Below, in pieces: positions 1 through 8,201 of a stretch of DNA of 29,537 nt. Origin of the DNA: DATHTC01 sp050262775 (GTDB lineage Bacteria; Actinomycetota; Thermoleophilia; Gaiellales; Gaiellaceae). The notes beneath the pieces are model-generated. The model was given only the letters and a program-made list of their open reading frames with translations. It did not search any database and had not been told where the DNA came from. The stretch spans positions 1 to 29,537 of the forward strand of contig JBLNEO010000085.1 of NCBI GenBank assembly GCA_050262775.1, read 5' to 3'. Both the position numbers and the translations under genes were made by a program. How positions within the stretch are numbered: the stretch's first letter is position 1; every line of letters starts with the position of its first letter.

Positions 1-805
<805 letters not shown>

Positions 806-809
<4 letters not shown>

Positions 810-1027
810 AGGCGCCGCGGCCGACGGCCGACGACCGCGGCATCGGGGCGCCGCCCGATCCCGACGCTCAGCTCGATACCCGGGACTCGCTCGCGACCGT
901 GCGGGCGGTACGCGCCGTCGATCGCGCGGCGGACGAGCTCGGCCATCGAGAGTCCCGTGCGATGGGACTCGTCGAGGAGGAACGCGTGCTGGCGGTCGGT
1001 CAGCGTGATCTGCGTGCGGCGGCTCAT
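806..1027 (-). CDS. Ribbon-helix-helix (CopG/VapB-antitoxin-like) DNA-binding protein
   Basis: A 73-residue protein that I read as an orphan ribbon-helix-helix regulator. Residues 1-40 contain the expected short beta strand (RRTQITLT) followed by two helices with the signature GLSMAELVRRAID, as in VapB-type antitoxins and other MetJ/Arc-fold repressors. The C-terminal half is basic and low in structure (GRRPDAAVVGRRPRRL). I chose the ATG at 1027 because the family begins right at the beta strand; a longer in-frame start at 1078 would add an unrelated tail. No toxin gene lies next to it: one neighbour is clpX (stops interlocked), the other the divergent zinc-ribbon gene. A palindrome about 20 bases upstream of the start is a likely autoregulatory operator. 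The DNA target and role are unknown. Confidence 0.75.
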
Positions 1028-1047
1028 CGGGAGAATGGGGTGATGGA

Positions 1048-1057
1048 GGTGTACACC
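1048..1057. promoter_or_regulatory. Perfect palindrome GGTGTACACC, candidate operator of the RHH gene
   Basis: A 10-bp perfect palindrome centred 25 bases upstream of the RHH start codon. Read on the minus strand it contains TACACC, a variant of the -10 box used elsewhere in this window, so binding there would block transcription. RHH proteins bind such short inverted repeats as dimers and commonly repress themselves. A second palindrome, GGAGGCGCCTCC, lies just beyond it at 1061-1072. Function is inferred from position and symmetry only. Confidence 0.4.
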
Positions 1058-1134
1058 GGCGGAGGCGCCTCCATCCACCGCTGCCGCGTAACGAGTGCGT
1101 GCCTGAACTGCGACAGAATCCGGACGGCGATCGC

Positions 1135-1140
1135 TACCCT
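1135..1140 (+). promoter_or_regulatory. -10 box TACCCT for the zinc-ribbon gene
   Basis: TACCCT lies 6 bases before the GTG chosen as the start of the zinc-ribbon protein, matching the leaderless spacing seen at several other genes here. No clear -35 hexamer is visible. Confidence 0.4.
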
Positions 1141-1146
1141 GACCGC

Positions 1147-1449
1147 GTGCGCGGAGAGCCGTTGCGGTGTCCGAACGACGGGAGCCGGCTGGTCGAGCTC
1201 GACCGGTCAGGCGTGCTCGTCGACGCGTGCCCGGAGTGCCGCGGCGTGTGGCTCGACCGCGGCGAGCTCGACAAGATCCTCGTCCGTGAGCGCCAGATGG
1301 CGGCGGGCGCCGGGGCGGACGACGACTTCTTCGACGAGATGGCGGGCCGTCAGCCCCCGCGGCAGGCGCCGCCTGCGGACGACCGCGACGAGCAGCCGCG
1401 CAAGCGGCGGAAGCGCAGCCTCCTCGAGGACCTGCTCGACTTCGACTAG
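1147..1449 (+). CDS. TFIIB-type zinc-ribbon protein (zf-TFIIB family)
   Basis: A 100-residue protein of the small bacterial zf-TFIIB family, whose biochemical role is not established. The N-terminal third holds the full motif: CPNDGSRL, then about 15 residues, then CPECRGVWLDRGELDKI, giving a four-cysteine zinc ribbon with the invariant WLDRGEL tail. The remainder is a charged linker with a run of basic residues (KRRKRS) and an acidic end (LLEDLLDFD). I chose the GTG at 1147 because it places the first cysteine about eight residues in, as is usual, and a -10 box lies 6 bases upstream; a GTG at 1099 is also possible. It converges on the adenylate cyclase gene and the two stop codons share one CTAG. 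Confidence 0.8.
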   Translation: MRGEPLRCPNDGSRLVELDRSGVLVDACPECRGVWLDRGELDKILVRERQMAAGAGADDDFFDEMAGRQPPRQAPPADDRDEQPRKRRKRSLLEDLLDFD

Positions 1450-3368
1450 CGCCAGTCGACGGCGACGACCTCGACCGGCGCGTCGAAGCCCTTCAGCTCC
1501 GCCTCGCGGACGCTCGAGACGCGGTACGGCACCGCCAGACCGTCGAGCGTCTCGCGGCTGACGAGGATCTCGCCTCCCGTCGCGAGCGCGCCGACGCGCG
1601 CGGCGACGTTGACGCCGCGCCCGGCGTAGTCGTTGCCGCGGTCGAGCGCGGCGCCGCTGTGGAGCCCGATGCGGACGCTGACGAACTCGTCCTGGAGGAC
1701 GCGCTGGATGCGCGCGGCCGCGTCGAGCGCCAGCGGCGGCGTGTCGAACGCGGCGAAGAACCCGTCGCCGGTGTGCTTGATCACCTCGCCGCCCTGCTCC
1801 TCGATCGCCTGGCGCAGCAGTGCGTCGTGGCGGTCGAGCAGCTTGCTCCACTTCTCGTCCCCGAGCGCGTCGAGGAGCTTCGTCGAGTCGACGATGTCGG
1901 TGAAGAGGAAGGTGCGGCGCGTCTCGGCCTCGCCCAGCAGCTCCATGGCGATCTGCGCGTCGAGCACCGCGCCGAGCCGCTGGAACGCCCCCTTCGCCAG
2001 CTCGAACTCCGCCCGTGCACCGGCCTCGTCGCCCTGCCGCTCGTACGCCGTGCCGAGCAGCATGCGCGCCTTCGCCGCCTCGTACGGCGCGCCGATCCCC
2101 GCCCAGATCGTCAGCGCCCGGCGCAGGCACGCCTCGGCCTCGGGCCAGCGCTCCGCCGCGAGCTCGATCTGTCCGCGCGCGAGCTGCAGCGTCCCCTCGA
2201 GGAGCGGCGTCCGCACGCCGTTGATGCGGAACCCGTCGGTGACCCGGTCGAGCTCTGCCACGGCGTTCTCCGCGGTCGCGAGGTCGCCTGCCGCGAGCGC
2301 GACCTCGACCTGCGCCGGCAGCCGCCGTGCACGACCCAGCGGATCCCGGCCGTCGTCCTCGAGCGAGTGCCGGAGCGCCGCCTCGGCCTCCGCCACCTTC
2401 CCCTGCGCGAGCCGGAGCAGCGCGAGACCCGGCTGCGGCTCGCGTCCAAGCTCGTGCGCCTTCCCGTACGCCTCCTCCGCGGCCGCGAAGTCGCCGCGCC
2501 GCCGTCGGATCTCGCCGACCTGGTAGTAGCCGGCGGCGACGGTCCAGATGTCGTAGCCGCTGAGCTCCTCGCAGGCGTTGACCGCCTCGTGCTCGGCCTC
2601 CTCCCAGTCGCCCGAGAGCCTGAGGATCTCCGAGCGGTGGACGCGGCACGCGCCCGGGAAGCCCGTCAGCGACTTCCCCTCGCACCATTTGTTGGCGATG
2701 TCCGTCCACTGCCGGGCGCGGTGGTAGTCGCCGACGCCGTGGCAGCTCGTGATCGTCATGCAGTAGACCATGCAGCTCGAGAAGGGGTTGAGCTCGCCGC
2801 CGACCGCCGCCGCCGACGCCTCGTCGAGGAGCTTCAGGCCCTTGTCGAGCTCGCCGCGCAGGAGCAGGACGCGACCCTGGCCGACGATCGCGAGCGCCTG
2901 CAGGTCGCGGTCGCCGAACCGCAGGCCGATCTCGTACGCCCGCTCGTGGTGCCGCAGGCTCGCGTCGAGCTCGCCGCCGAAGAGCGTCAGCATGCCCTGC
3001 GCGAGCTCGAGGAGGCCGTGCTCGGGGGACTCCGGCTCGTGCTCGAGCAGCCGCTCGCCCTTGGCGAACCAGCCGTTCGAGATCGGTGCGGAGCCCTTCG
3101 CGAGGTACTCGATCCCGAGCTTCAGCGCGAGGCCCGCGGCGCGCCGGGTCGAGCCGTCGGCCGTGTGCGCACGGTACGCCCGCTCGCGCGTCTCGAGTGC
3201 CTCGTCGAGGCGGCCGCTCCAATAGGCCGACTCGGCGAAGAGCTCGAGGTCGTCCGCGACGAGGGCTGCGCGCGCGTCCGCCTCGCGGAAGATCGCGTAG
3301 GCCTCGTGCCACGCATGCCGAGCGGCGGCCTCGCGGCCCGAAACGAGCGGATCGACGGCCTGTGTCAC
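1446..3368 (-). CDS. TPR-domain adenylate cyclase (class III)
   Basis: A protein of about 640 residues predicted to make cyclic AMP from ATP. Residues 1 to about 475 are alpha-helical repeats of TPR type (recurring W..A, LGxxYxxxG and A-rich helices), likely a sensor or scaffold. Residues about 484-640 are a class III nucleotide cyclase domain. All six canonical catalytic positions can be read: metal aspartates in FTDIVDST (about D491) and TGDGFFAAF (about D535), adenine-specifying lysine in VIKHTGDG (about K531) and aspartate in NDYAGRGVN (about D580), and the transition-state pair N587 and R591 in VNVAARV. The D+7=N, N+4=R spacing matches mammalian adenylyl cyclase, so ATP rather than GTP is the predicted substrate. 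I see no membrane helix. The start is GTG 3368; the in-frame GTG at 3377 is an alternative. It lies 56 bases downstream of a membrane microprotein gene on the same strand. Confidence 0.88.
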   Translation of the reverse strand: MTQAVDPLVSGREAAARHAWHEAYAIFREADARAALVADDLELFAESAYWSGRLDEALETRERAYRAHTADGSTRRAAGLALKLGIEYLAKGSAPISNGWFAKGERLLEHEPESPEHGLLELAQGMLTLFGGELDASLRHHERAYEIGLRFGDRDLQALAIVGQGRVLLLRGELDKGLKLLDEASAAAVGGELNPFSSCMVYCMTITSCHGVGDYHRARQWTDIANKWCEGKSLTGFPGACRVHRSEILRLSGDWEEAEHEAVNACEELSGYDIWTVAAGYYQVGEIRRRRGDFAAAEEAYGKAHELGREPQPGLALLRLAQGKVAEAEAALRHSLEDDGRDPLGRARRLPAQVEVALAAGDLATAENAVAELDRVTDGFRINGVRTPLLEGTLQLARGQIELAAERWPEAEACLRRALTIWAGIGAPYEAAKARMLLGTAYERQGDEAGARAEFELAKGAFQRLGAVLDAQIAMELLGEAETRRTFLFTDIVDSTKLLDALGDEKWSKLLDRHDALLRQAIEEQGGEVIKHTGDGFFAAFDTPPLALDAAARIQRVLQDEFVSVRIGLHSGAALDRGNDYAGRGVNVAARVGALATGGEILVSRETLDGLAVPYRVSSVREAELKGFDAPVEVVAVDWR

Positions 3369-3424
3369 CGTCCGCACATGTTCGCACAGGTTTCGGCGCG
3401 CGCCAGTCCTGCCTTGCGACGGCC

Positions 3425-3523
3425 CTAGAGCAGGTTGACCACGAACTTCGAGAACTTGCCGGCGCCCGCGACGATCGCGAGCGACGCGGTGGAGCACAGC
3501 AGCAGCGCAAGCTTGACGCGCAC
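3425..3523 (-). CDS. Single-pass membrane microprotein (32 aa) upstream of adenylate cyclase
   Basis: A 32-residue peptide not recognised as a named family. It begins VRVKLALLLCSTASLA, continues with a short hydrophobic stretch, and ends KFSKFVVNLL, so it reads as one basic-flanked membrane segment or an amphipathic tail-anchored peptide. The case that it is real rests on translation signals: a GAGGAGGG Shine-Dalgarno (3530-3537) stands 6 bases before the GTG start, among the strongest in the window, and a promoter-like TTGTCG/CATACT pair with 18-base spacing lies upstream. It is followed on the same strand by the adenylate cyclase, so co-transcription is likely. It could be a regulator of the cyclase or unrelated. 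Confidence 0.6.
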   Translation of the reverse strand: MRVKLALLLCSTASLAIVAGAGKFSKFVVNLL

Positions 3524-3552
3524 GTGAACCCTCCTCGGTCGAACGGCGCTTG

Positions 3553-3582
3553 AGTATGGCCCAGGCGCCCGGCCGACGACAA
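3553..3582 (-). promoter_or_regulatory. Promoter TTGTCG - 18 bp - CATACT for microprotein/adenylate cyclase
   Basis: On the minus strand a TTGTCG (3577-3582) and a CATACT (3553-3558) are separated by 18 bases, one of few places in the window where a -35-like element is visible. It lies upstream of the GAGGAGGG ribosome-binding site of the 32-residue microprotein and is divergent from the valS promoter. Confidence 0.45.
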
Positions 3583-3590
3583 ACCGCTCG

Positions 3591-3596
3591 TAGAAT
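3591..3596 (+). promoter_or_regulatory. -10 box TAGAAT for valS
   Basis: TAGAAT stands 9 bases before the valS ATG. Transcription from it would give an almost leaderless mRNA, which also means there is no room for a T-box leader often seen upstream of aminoacyl-tRNA synthetase genes in Firmicutes. Confidence 0.5.
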
Positions 3597-3605
3597 GGCC
3601 GTCCC

Positions 3606-6023
3606 ATGGACGCACGCTACGACCCCACCGGCGTCGAGGAGCGCTGGCAACGCACGTGGGAGGAGGAGGGCCTCTACCGCGCCGGCGCCGGCGCCCGCCG
3701 CGACGAGACGTTCGTGATCGCGGTGCCGCCCCCGAACGTCACGGGCGCGCTCCACATGGGGCACGCGCTCAACGGCTCGATCCAGGACGTGCTCGTCCGC
3801 TGGCACCGGATGCGCGGCTTCGACACGTTGTGGCAGCCGGGCTACGACCACGCCGGGATCTCGACGCAGAACGTCGTCGAGCGGCAGCTCCTGGTGGAGG
3901 GGACGTCGCGGAAGGAGATCGGCCGTGCGGCGTTCACGGCGCGCGTGTGGCGCCACCTCGAGGAGACCGGCCGCACGATCATGGGCCAGTTCCGCCGTCT
4001 CGGCGCCTCGCTCGACTACGAGCGGGAGCGGTTCACCATGGACGACGCCTACATCGAGGCCGTGATGCGGTTCTTCGTGCACGTGTGGGAGCGTGGGTGG
4101 GTCTACCGCGCCAACCGCATCGTCAACTGGTGCCCCTTCCACGAGACGGCGATCTCCGACCTCGAGGTCCAGCACGTCGACATGGACGACACGCTCACCT
4201 ACGCCCGCTACCCGTTTGCCGACGGCTCGGGGCACGTGACGATCGCGACCGTGCGGCCGGCGACGATCCTCGCCGACATCGCGGTGGCGGTGCACCCCGC
4301 CGACGGCCGCTACCGGGAGGCGATCGGCCGCGAGGTGATCGTCCCGTACGTCGAGCGGCGCGTGCCGGTGATCGCCGACGAGCGCGTCGACCCCGAGTTC
4401 GGAACGGGGGCGCTGAAGATCACGCCGGGCCACGACCCGACCGACTTCGACATCGGCCGCGACCACGGCCTCCCGACGATCACGGTGATCGGGCCCGACG
4501 GGCGGATGAGCGAGGGCGCCGGCGACCTCGCCGGCCTGACGCAGCAGGAGGCCGACGAGGCCGTCCTCGCGTGGCTGCGCGAGCACGACGCGCTCGAGCG
4601 CCGCGAGCACTACCGGCACGCCGTCGGCACGTGCGAGCGCTGCCACTCGCGGATCGAGCCGCTCGTCTCGCTGCAGTGGTGGGTGGCGATGGAGGAGCCG
4701 CGGAAGCCCGCGCTCGAGGCCCTCCGCGAGCGGCGCGTGGTCTACCACCCCGAGTCGCAGCACCAGTTCGCGATCCGCTCGTTCGAGGAGATCCCCGACT
4801 GGAACGTCTCCCGCCAGCTGTGGTGGGGGCATCAGCTGCCGCTCTGGTACTGCCCCGACGGGCACGTCACGTGCGCGTGGCCGCCGCCGGAGGCCTGCGC
4901 CGAGTGCGGCTCGGACGCGCTCGAGCGGGACCCCGACGTGCTCGACACGTGGTTCTCGTCGGCGCTGTGGCCGTTCGCGACGCTCGGCTGGCCGGCGGCG
5001 ACGCCGGAGCTCGAGCGCTACTACCCCGGCGACGTCGACTCGACCGCCCGGGAGATCATCCGCCTCTGGGTGAACCGGATGATCTGGTCCGGGCTCGAGC
5101 TGCTCGGCGAGCGCCCGTTCCGCGACGTGATCATCCACTCGACGATCCTCGCCCCCGACGGGCGCCGGATGTCGAAGAGCCTCGGCACGGGGATCGACCC
5201 GCTGGACATCATCGACCGGCACGGGGCCGACGCCACGCGCTACGGCCTGCTCAAGATGTCGTCGACGCAGGACGTCCGCTTCGCGGAGGGGGCGATCGAG
5301 GAGGGGCGGAAGCTCGCGAACAAGCTGTGGAACGTCGCGCGGCTCGTCCTCTCGCACGCGGACGAGGGGACGACGCCGGCGCCGCGGCCGCGCCACGTGG
5401 AGGAGCGGTGGATCCTGGGCCGGATCGACGCGGTGCGCGCGGAGGTCGAGGCGCACTGGGCGGCGTTCGAGTTCTCGCCGGCGGCGCAGGCCCTCTACCA
5501 CCTCACCTTCGACGACTTCTGCGACTGGTACGCCGAGGCGATCAAGCCGCGGCTGCGCGAGGGCGACGCCGACGCCGTCGCGACGGCGCTCGCGGCGCTC
5601 GAGCGGCTGCTCGCGCTGCTCCACCCGGTGATGCCGCACGTCACCGAGGAGATCTGGAGCGCGCTGCCGGGGCGCGAGCGCCGGCTCATCGTCTCGCCGT
5701 GGCCCGAGGCCGACGACCGCTACGCGGCCGACGAGGGCGCGCTCTCGCGCGCGCAGGAGGCGGCGACGATGTTCCGACGCAGCGGCGTGGTGGTCGAGCT
5801 CGAGGGCGACGACCGGCGCCTCTTCGAGGCGGTCGTCCGCCCGGACCGCGTGAAGGTGAACGGCAACGCGGACGCGGAGCGCGAGCGGCTCCGCCGGGAG
5901 ATCGCGCGGGCCGAGCGGATGCTCGCGAACGAGCGCTTCGTCGCGAACGCGCCGGCGGACGTCGTCGACGCGGAGCGCGGGAAGCTCGAGCGCTACCGGC
6001 GCGAGCTCGACGCGCTTGGCTAG
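3606..6023 (+). CDS. valS: Valyl-tRNA synthetase
   Basis: This 805-residue class I synthetase charges tRNA-Val with valine. The HIGH signature appears as HMGH (residues 50-53, in PPPNVTGALHMGHAL) and the KMSKS loop as RRMSKS (MSKS at 522-525). The CP1 editing domain that clears threonyl-tRNA-Val is present: in RPATILAD the usual Glu is Ala, but the residues known to matter in Thermus ValRS are kept (R and T of RPAT; K, T, D and D in ALKITPGHDPTDFD), so editing should work. Zinc-type cysteine pairs (CERC, CAEC) follow. STQDVRF supports valine specificity over isoleucine. The last 60 residues form the tRNA-binding coiled coil. It starts the operon and overlaps folC by 8 bases. Confidence 0.97.
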   Translation: MDARYDPTGVEERWQRTWEEEGLYRAGAGARRDETFVIAVPPPNVTGALHMGHALNGSIQDVLVRWHRMRGFDTLWQPGYDHAGISTQNVVERQLLVEGTSRKEIGRAAFTARVWRHLEETGRTIMGQFRRLGASLDYERERFTMDDAYIEAVMRFFVHVWERGWVYRANRIVNWCPFHETAISDLEVQHVDMDDTLTYARYPFADGSGHVTIATVRPATILADIAVAVHPADGRYREAIGREVIVPYVERRVPVIADERVDPEFGTGALKITPGHDPTDFDIGRDHGLPTITVIGPDGRMSEGAGDLAGLTQQEADEAVLAWLREHDALERREHYRHAVGTCERCHSRIEPLVSLQWWVAMEEPRKPALEALRERRVVYHPESQHQFAIRSFEEIPDWNVSRQLWWGHQLPLWYCPDGHVTCAWPPPEACAECGSDALERDPDVLDTWFSSALWPFATLGWPAATPELERYYPGDVDSTAREIIRLWVNRMIWSGLELLGERPFRDVIIHSTILAPDGRRMSKSLGTGIDPLDIIDRHGADATRYGLLKMSSTQDVRFAEGAIEEGRKLANKLWNVARLVLSHADEGTTPAPRPRHVEERWILGRIDAVRAEVEAHWAAFEFSPAAQALYHLTFDDFCDWYAEAIKPRLREGDADAVATALAALERLLALLHPVMPHVTEEIWSALPGRERRLIVSPWPEADDRYAADEGALSRAQEAATMFRRSGVVVELEGDDRRLFEAVVRPDRVKVNGNADAERERLRREIARAERMLANERFVANAPADVVDAERGKLERYRRELDALG

Positions 6024-7083
6024 CCCGGGCTCGGCCGTCGACTGGGTCGCGTCGCTGAGCCCGTGGCCCGCGGACTTCGGCCTCGACCGCATGCGCGCCC
6101 TCCTCGCCGAGCTCGGCGACCCGCAGCGCGCGTTCCGCTCGGTGCACGTGGTCGGCACGAACGGCAAGTCGACCGCGACGCGGACGGTGGAGGCGCACCT
6201 CCTGGCCGCCGGGCTCCGGACGGGCGCGTACCTCTCGCCGCACGTGAGGGGCTGGGGCGAGCGCATCCGGGTCGACGGCGAGGAGGCGGACGTCGAGGAG
6301 GCGCTCGCACGCGTCCGCCCGGCCGTGCAGGCGTTGGAGGCGACGCAGTTCGAGGCGCTCACGGCCGCGGCCTTCGCCGCCTTCGCCGAGGAGGGGGTCG
6401 AGGCGGCCGCCGTCGAGGCCGGGCTCGGAGGCCGGCTCGACGCGACGAACGTCGTCGACGCGCCGGTCGTGCTGCTCACGAACGTCTCGCTCGAGCACAC
6501 GGAGGTCCTCGGCGACACGCGCGAGGCGATCGCGCGGGAGAAGCTCGCCGTCGCGCACGCGGCGCGCGTCGTGGTGCTCCCGGACCGCGAGTTCGCGGCG
6601 CTCGCTCCCCCGGAGGCGGAGGTGCTGCTCGGCGGGGCGCGTGAGGCCGCGGCCGCGTTCCTCGGCAGGGAGCCGGATGCGATCGAGGCACCGGTACTCC
6701 CCGGCCGGCTCGAGCGGCGTGGCGACGAGGTCCGGGACGGGGCGCACAACCCGGCGGGGGCGCGCTGGCTGGCCGACCGCCTCGCGGCCGAGCGGCCGTG
6801 GGTCGTCGTCGCGTCCGTGCTGCGCGACAAGGACGTCGACGGCATGCTCCGCGAGCTCGCGCGGCTCGGCGACGTGCTCGTGGCGACGGAGTCCGGGAGC
6901 ACCCGCGTCCTCCCGGCCGACGAGCTCGCCGCCGCGGCCGCTGCACACTTCGGGACGGTCGCGACCGCACCGGACCCGCTCGAGGCGCTCGCGCTCGCAC
7001 GCGAGCAGGGGCCGCGCGTCGTCGTGACGGGATCGCTCTACCTGCTCGCGGCCCTCGCGGAACAGGAGACCGGTGCGCGGTGA
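6016..7083 (+). CDS. folC: Folylpolyglutamate/dihydrofolate synthase, compact form
   Basis: FolC adds dihydropteroate-glutamate or poly-gamma-glutamate to folates. At 355 residues it is clearly shorter than the usual 420-450. Conserved Mur-ligase-type features are seen: the P-loop VVGTNGKSTATRTV, YLSPHV followed by ERIRVDG, GLGGRLDATNVV, the SLEHTEVLGDT segment and EKLAV, then DGAHNPAGARWLADRL opening the C-terminal domain. What is missing is most of the stretch between EKLAV and PGRLE, where the family has a GxHQxxNA motif; here only GGAREAAAAFLG remains. The start is a TTG overlapping the end of valS by 8 bases, the only start that keeps the full N-terminus. Its stop is coupled by GTGA to the next small gene. 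Family is certain; the exact activity given the internal shortening is less so. Confidence 0.9.
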   Translation: MASPGSAVDWVASLSPWPADFGLDRMRALLAELGDPQRAFRSVHVVGTNGKSTATRTVEAHLLAAGLRTGAYLSPHVRGWGERIRVDGEEADVEEALARVRPAVQALEATQFEALTAAAFAAFAEEGVEAAAVEAGLGGRLDATNVVDAPVVLLTNVSLEHTEVLGDTREAIAREKLAVAHAARVVVLPDREFAALAPPEAEVLLGGAREAAAAFLGREPDAIEAPVLPGRLERRGDEVRDGAHNPAGARWLADRLAAERPWVVVASVLRDKDVDGMLRELARLGDVLVATESGSTRVLPADELAAAAAAHFGTVATAPDPLEALALAREQGPRVVVTGSLYLLAALAEQETGAR

Positions 7084-7193
7084 CGAAGGTCGGCGAGCGT
7101 CTCAGTGTCTTCGCCTTCGCCATCTTCGTCGTCCTGGCGATCGTGGCGCTCGCATACGCCGCCGGGTACCTGATCGGAAAGCTGCTGCTATGA
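7080..7193 (+). CDS. Membrane microprotein (37 aa) between folC and zinc-ribbon gene
   Basis: A 37-residue protein with a basic start (VTKVGERL), one long hydrophobic segment (FAFAIFVVLAIVALAYAAGYLIG) and a KLLL end, so a single-pass membrane peptide. It is not a recognised family. Both ends are translationally coupled: its GTG overlaps the folC stop as GTGA, and its TGA overlaps the next gene's ATG as ATGA. That double coupling and the uniform high-GC codon use support real expression. It may be a partner of the downstream two-helix zinc-ribbon membrane protein. Confidence 0.65.
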   Translation: MTKVGERLSVFAFAIFVVLAIVALAYAAGYLIGKLLL

Positions 7194-7771
7194 CTCATCT
7201 CCCGCTCGCCGCGGACGACTCGACCTTCGGCACCGTGAACGACTTCTTCGACTCCGACACCTGGCTGCTCGTCCGGAACCTGACGCTCTTCTTCGTGGTC
7301 GTCTTCTGGGCCGCGACGGCGTACTGGGTGTACAAGGACGCGCGGAGGCGGATCGAGGACCCGTGGATGGTCGCGATGGCGACCGTGCTGGGGATCGTGC
7401 CGCCGTTCCTCGGCCCGATCATCTACATGTTCTTCCGCCCGCCGGAGTACCTGGAGGACGTGCGCGAGCGGGAGCTGGAGATCAAGGCGATGGAGGAGCG
7501 GCTCGTGCGGCGCGACCTCCACTGCCCCGTCTGCCGCGCCGAGGTGGAGGCGTCGTTCCTCGTGTGCCCCGTCTGCACGACGAAGCTCAAGCAGGCGTGC
7601 ACGAACTGCAAGGCGCCGCTCGAGGCGCTCTGGCAGGTGTGCCCGTACTGCGAGACGCCGGTCGACACGCCGACCGGCATCCGCCTCGACTCGTGGGAGG
7701 CCGAGGCACAGCGGCCGCCGAACCAGGGGGCCGCTCCCGCTCCCCGGCGTGAGCGTCGCGGGTCGCAGTAG
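7190..7771 (+). CDS. Membrane protein with double zinc ribbon
   Basis: A 193-residue protein of unknown function. Residues about 25-55 and 65-90 are two membrane segments (LTLFFVVVFWAATAYWVY and VAMATVLGIVPPFLGPIIYMFF) separated by a charged turn (KDARRRIED). An acidic/basic helix follows (EYLEDVRERELEIKAMEERLVRRDL), then two zinc ribbons built from four CxxC pairs: CPVC and CPVC, CTNC and CPYC. The C-terminus is a disordered, Pro/Arg-rich tail. Double zinc-ribbon proteins with membrane helices are common in Actinobacteria and Cyanobacteria without a proven job. Its ATG overlaps the preceding microprotein stop, and its own TAG stop is part of the ndk -10 box. Confidence 0.8.
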   Translation: MTHLPLAADDSTFGTVNDFFDSDTWLLVRNLTLFFVVVFWAATAYWVYKDARRRIEDPWMVAMATVLGIVPPFLGPIIYMFFRPPEYLEDVRERELEIKAMEERLVRRDLHCPVCRAEVEASFLVCPVCTTKLKQACTNCKAPLEALWQVCPYCETPVDTPTGIRLDSWEAEAQRPPNQGAAPAPRRERRGSQ

Positions 7772-7774
7772 ACT
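7769..7774 (+). promoter_or_regulatory. -10 box TAGACT for ndk, overlapping the upstream stop codon
   Basis: TAGACT includes the TAG stop of the zinc-ribbon gene and lies 10 bases before the ndk ATG, the usual spacing for near-leaderless starts in this window. No clear -35. Confidence 0.4.
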
Positions 7775-7784
7775 CCGGCGCCGC

Positions 7785-8201
7785 ATGGCCGTCGAGCGCA
7801 CCCTCGTCCTCCTCAAGCCCGACGCCGTCCGCCGCGGCATCTGCGGCGAGCTGATCGCGCGGTTCGAGCGCCGCGGCCTGACGGTGCGCGGCGCGCGCCT
7901 GCTGAAGCTCAACCGCCAGCTCGCGGCGCAGCACTACGCCGAGCACAAGGGCAAGCCGTTCTACGCCGACCTCGTCTCGTTCATCACCTCCGGACCGACG
8001 ATGGCGCTCGCGCTGGAGGGCGAGTCGGCGGTGTCGGTCGTCCGCGCGATGATGGGCGCGACCAACCCGCTGGACTCGGCGCCCGGGACGATCCGCGGGG
8101 ACTACGCCACCGAGCTCTCCTTCAACGTCGTGCACGGCTCGGACTCGAAGGCCAGCGCGAAGCGCGAGCTCGGGCTGTTCTTCCCCGATGGACTCGTCTG
8201 A
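7785..8201 (+). CDS. ndk: Nucleoside diphosphate kinase
   Basis: This 138-residue enzyme moves the gamma-phosphate from ATP to other NDPs through a phosphohistidine. Every canonical active-site residue falls at its textbook position: K11, Y51, R87, T93, R104, N114 and the phosphorylated H117 (in NVVHGSDS). Length is standard. The ATG at 7785 starts at the conserved ERTLVLLKPDA strand; an upstream in-frame GTG at 7749 would lie inside the previous gene and is not favoured. The next gene, a methyltransferase, begins 14 bases before the ndk stop, so the two are probably translated together. Confidence 0.97.
   Translation: MAVERTLVLLKPDAVRRGICGELIARFERRGLTVRGARLLKLNRQLAAQHYAEHKGKPFYADLVSFITSGPTMALALEGESAVSVVRAMMGATNPLDSAPGTIRGDYATELSFNVVHGSDSKASAKRELGLFFPDGLV

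Noticed and set aside
1061..1072. GGAGGCGCCTCC palindrome as a terminator
   Set aside because: It lies between divergent starts, not after a gene, has no T-run, and a 12-base GC palindrome is not rare at this composition. It is kept only as a note beside the RHH operator.
3597..3605. Possible T-box or other leader riboswitch before valS
   Set aside because: The -10 box is only 9 bases from the ATG and the upstream DNA is shared with the divergent microprotein promoter, so there is no leader.
4236..4290. Loss of ValRS editing because RPET reads RPAT
   Set aside because: The residues implicated in Thermus ValRS editing (Arg, Thr, Lys, Thr, Asp, Asp) are all present; only the non-catalytic Glu differs.
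3600..6902. A very long open frame on the minus strand opposite valS and folC, continuing from the cyclase frame
   Set aside because: It is an antisense shadow of strongly conserved genes in high-GC DNA. Its translation is Arg/Ala/Pro/Asp-rich with no recognisable domain until the cyclase begins at 3368-3377.
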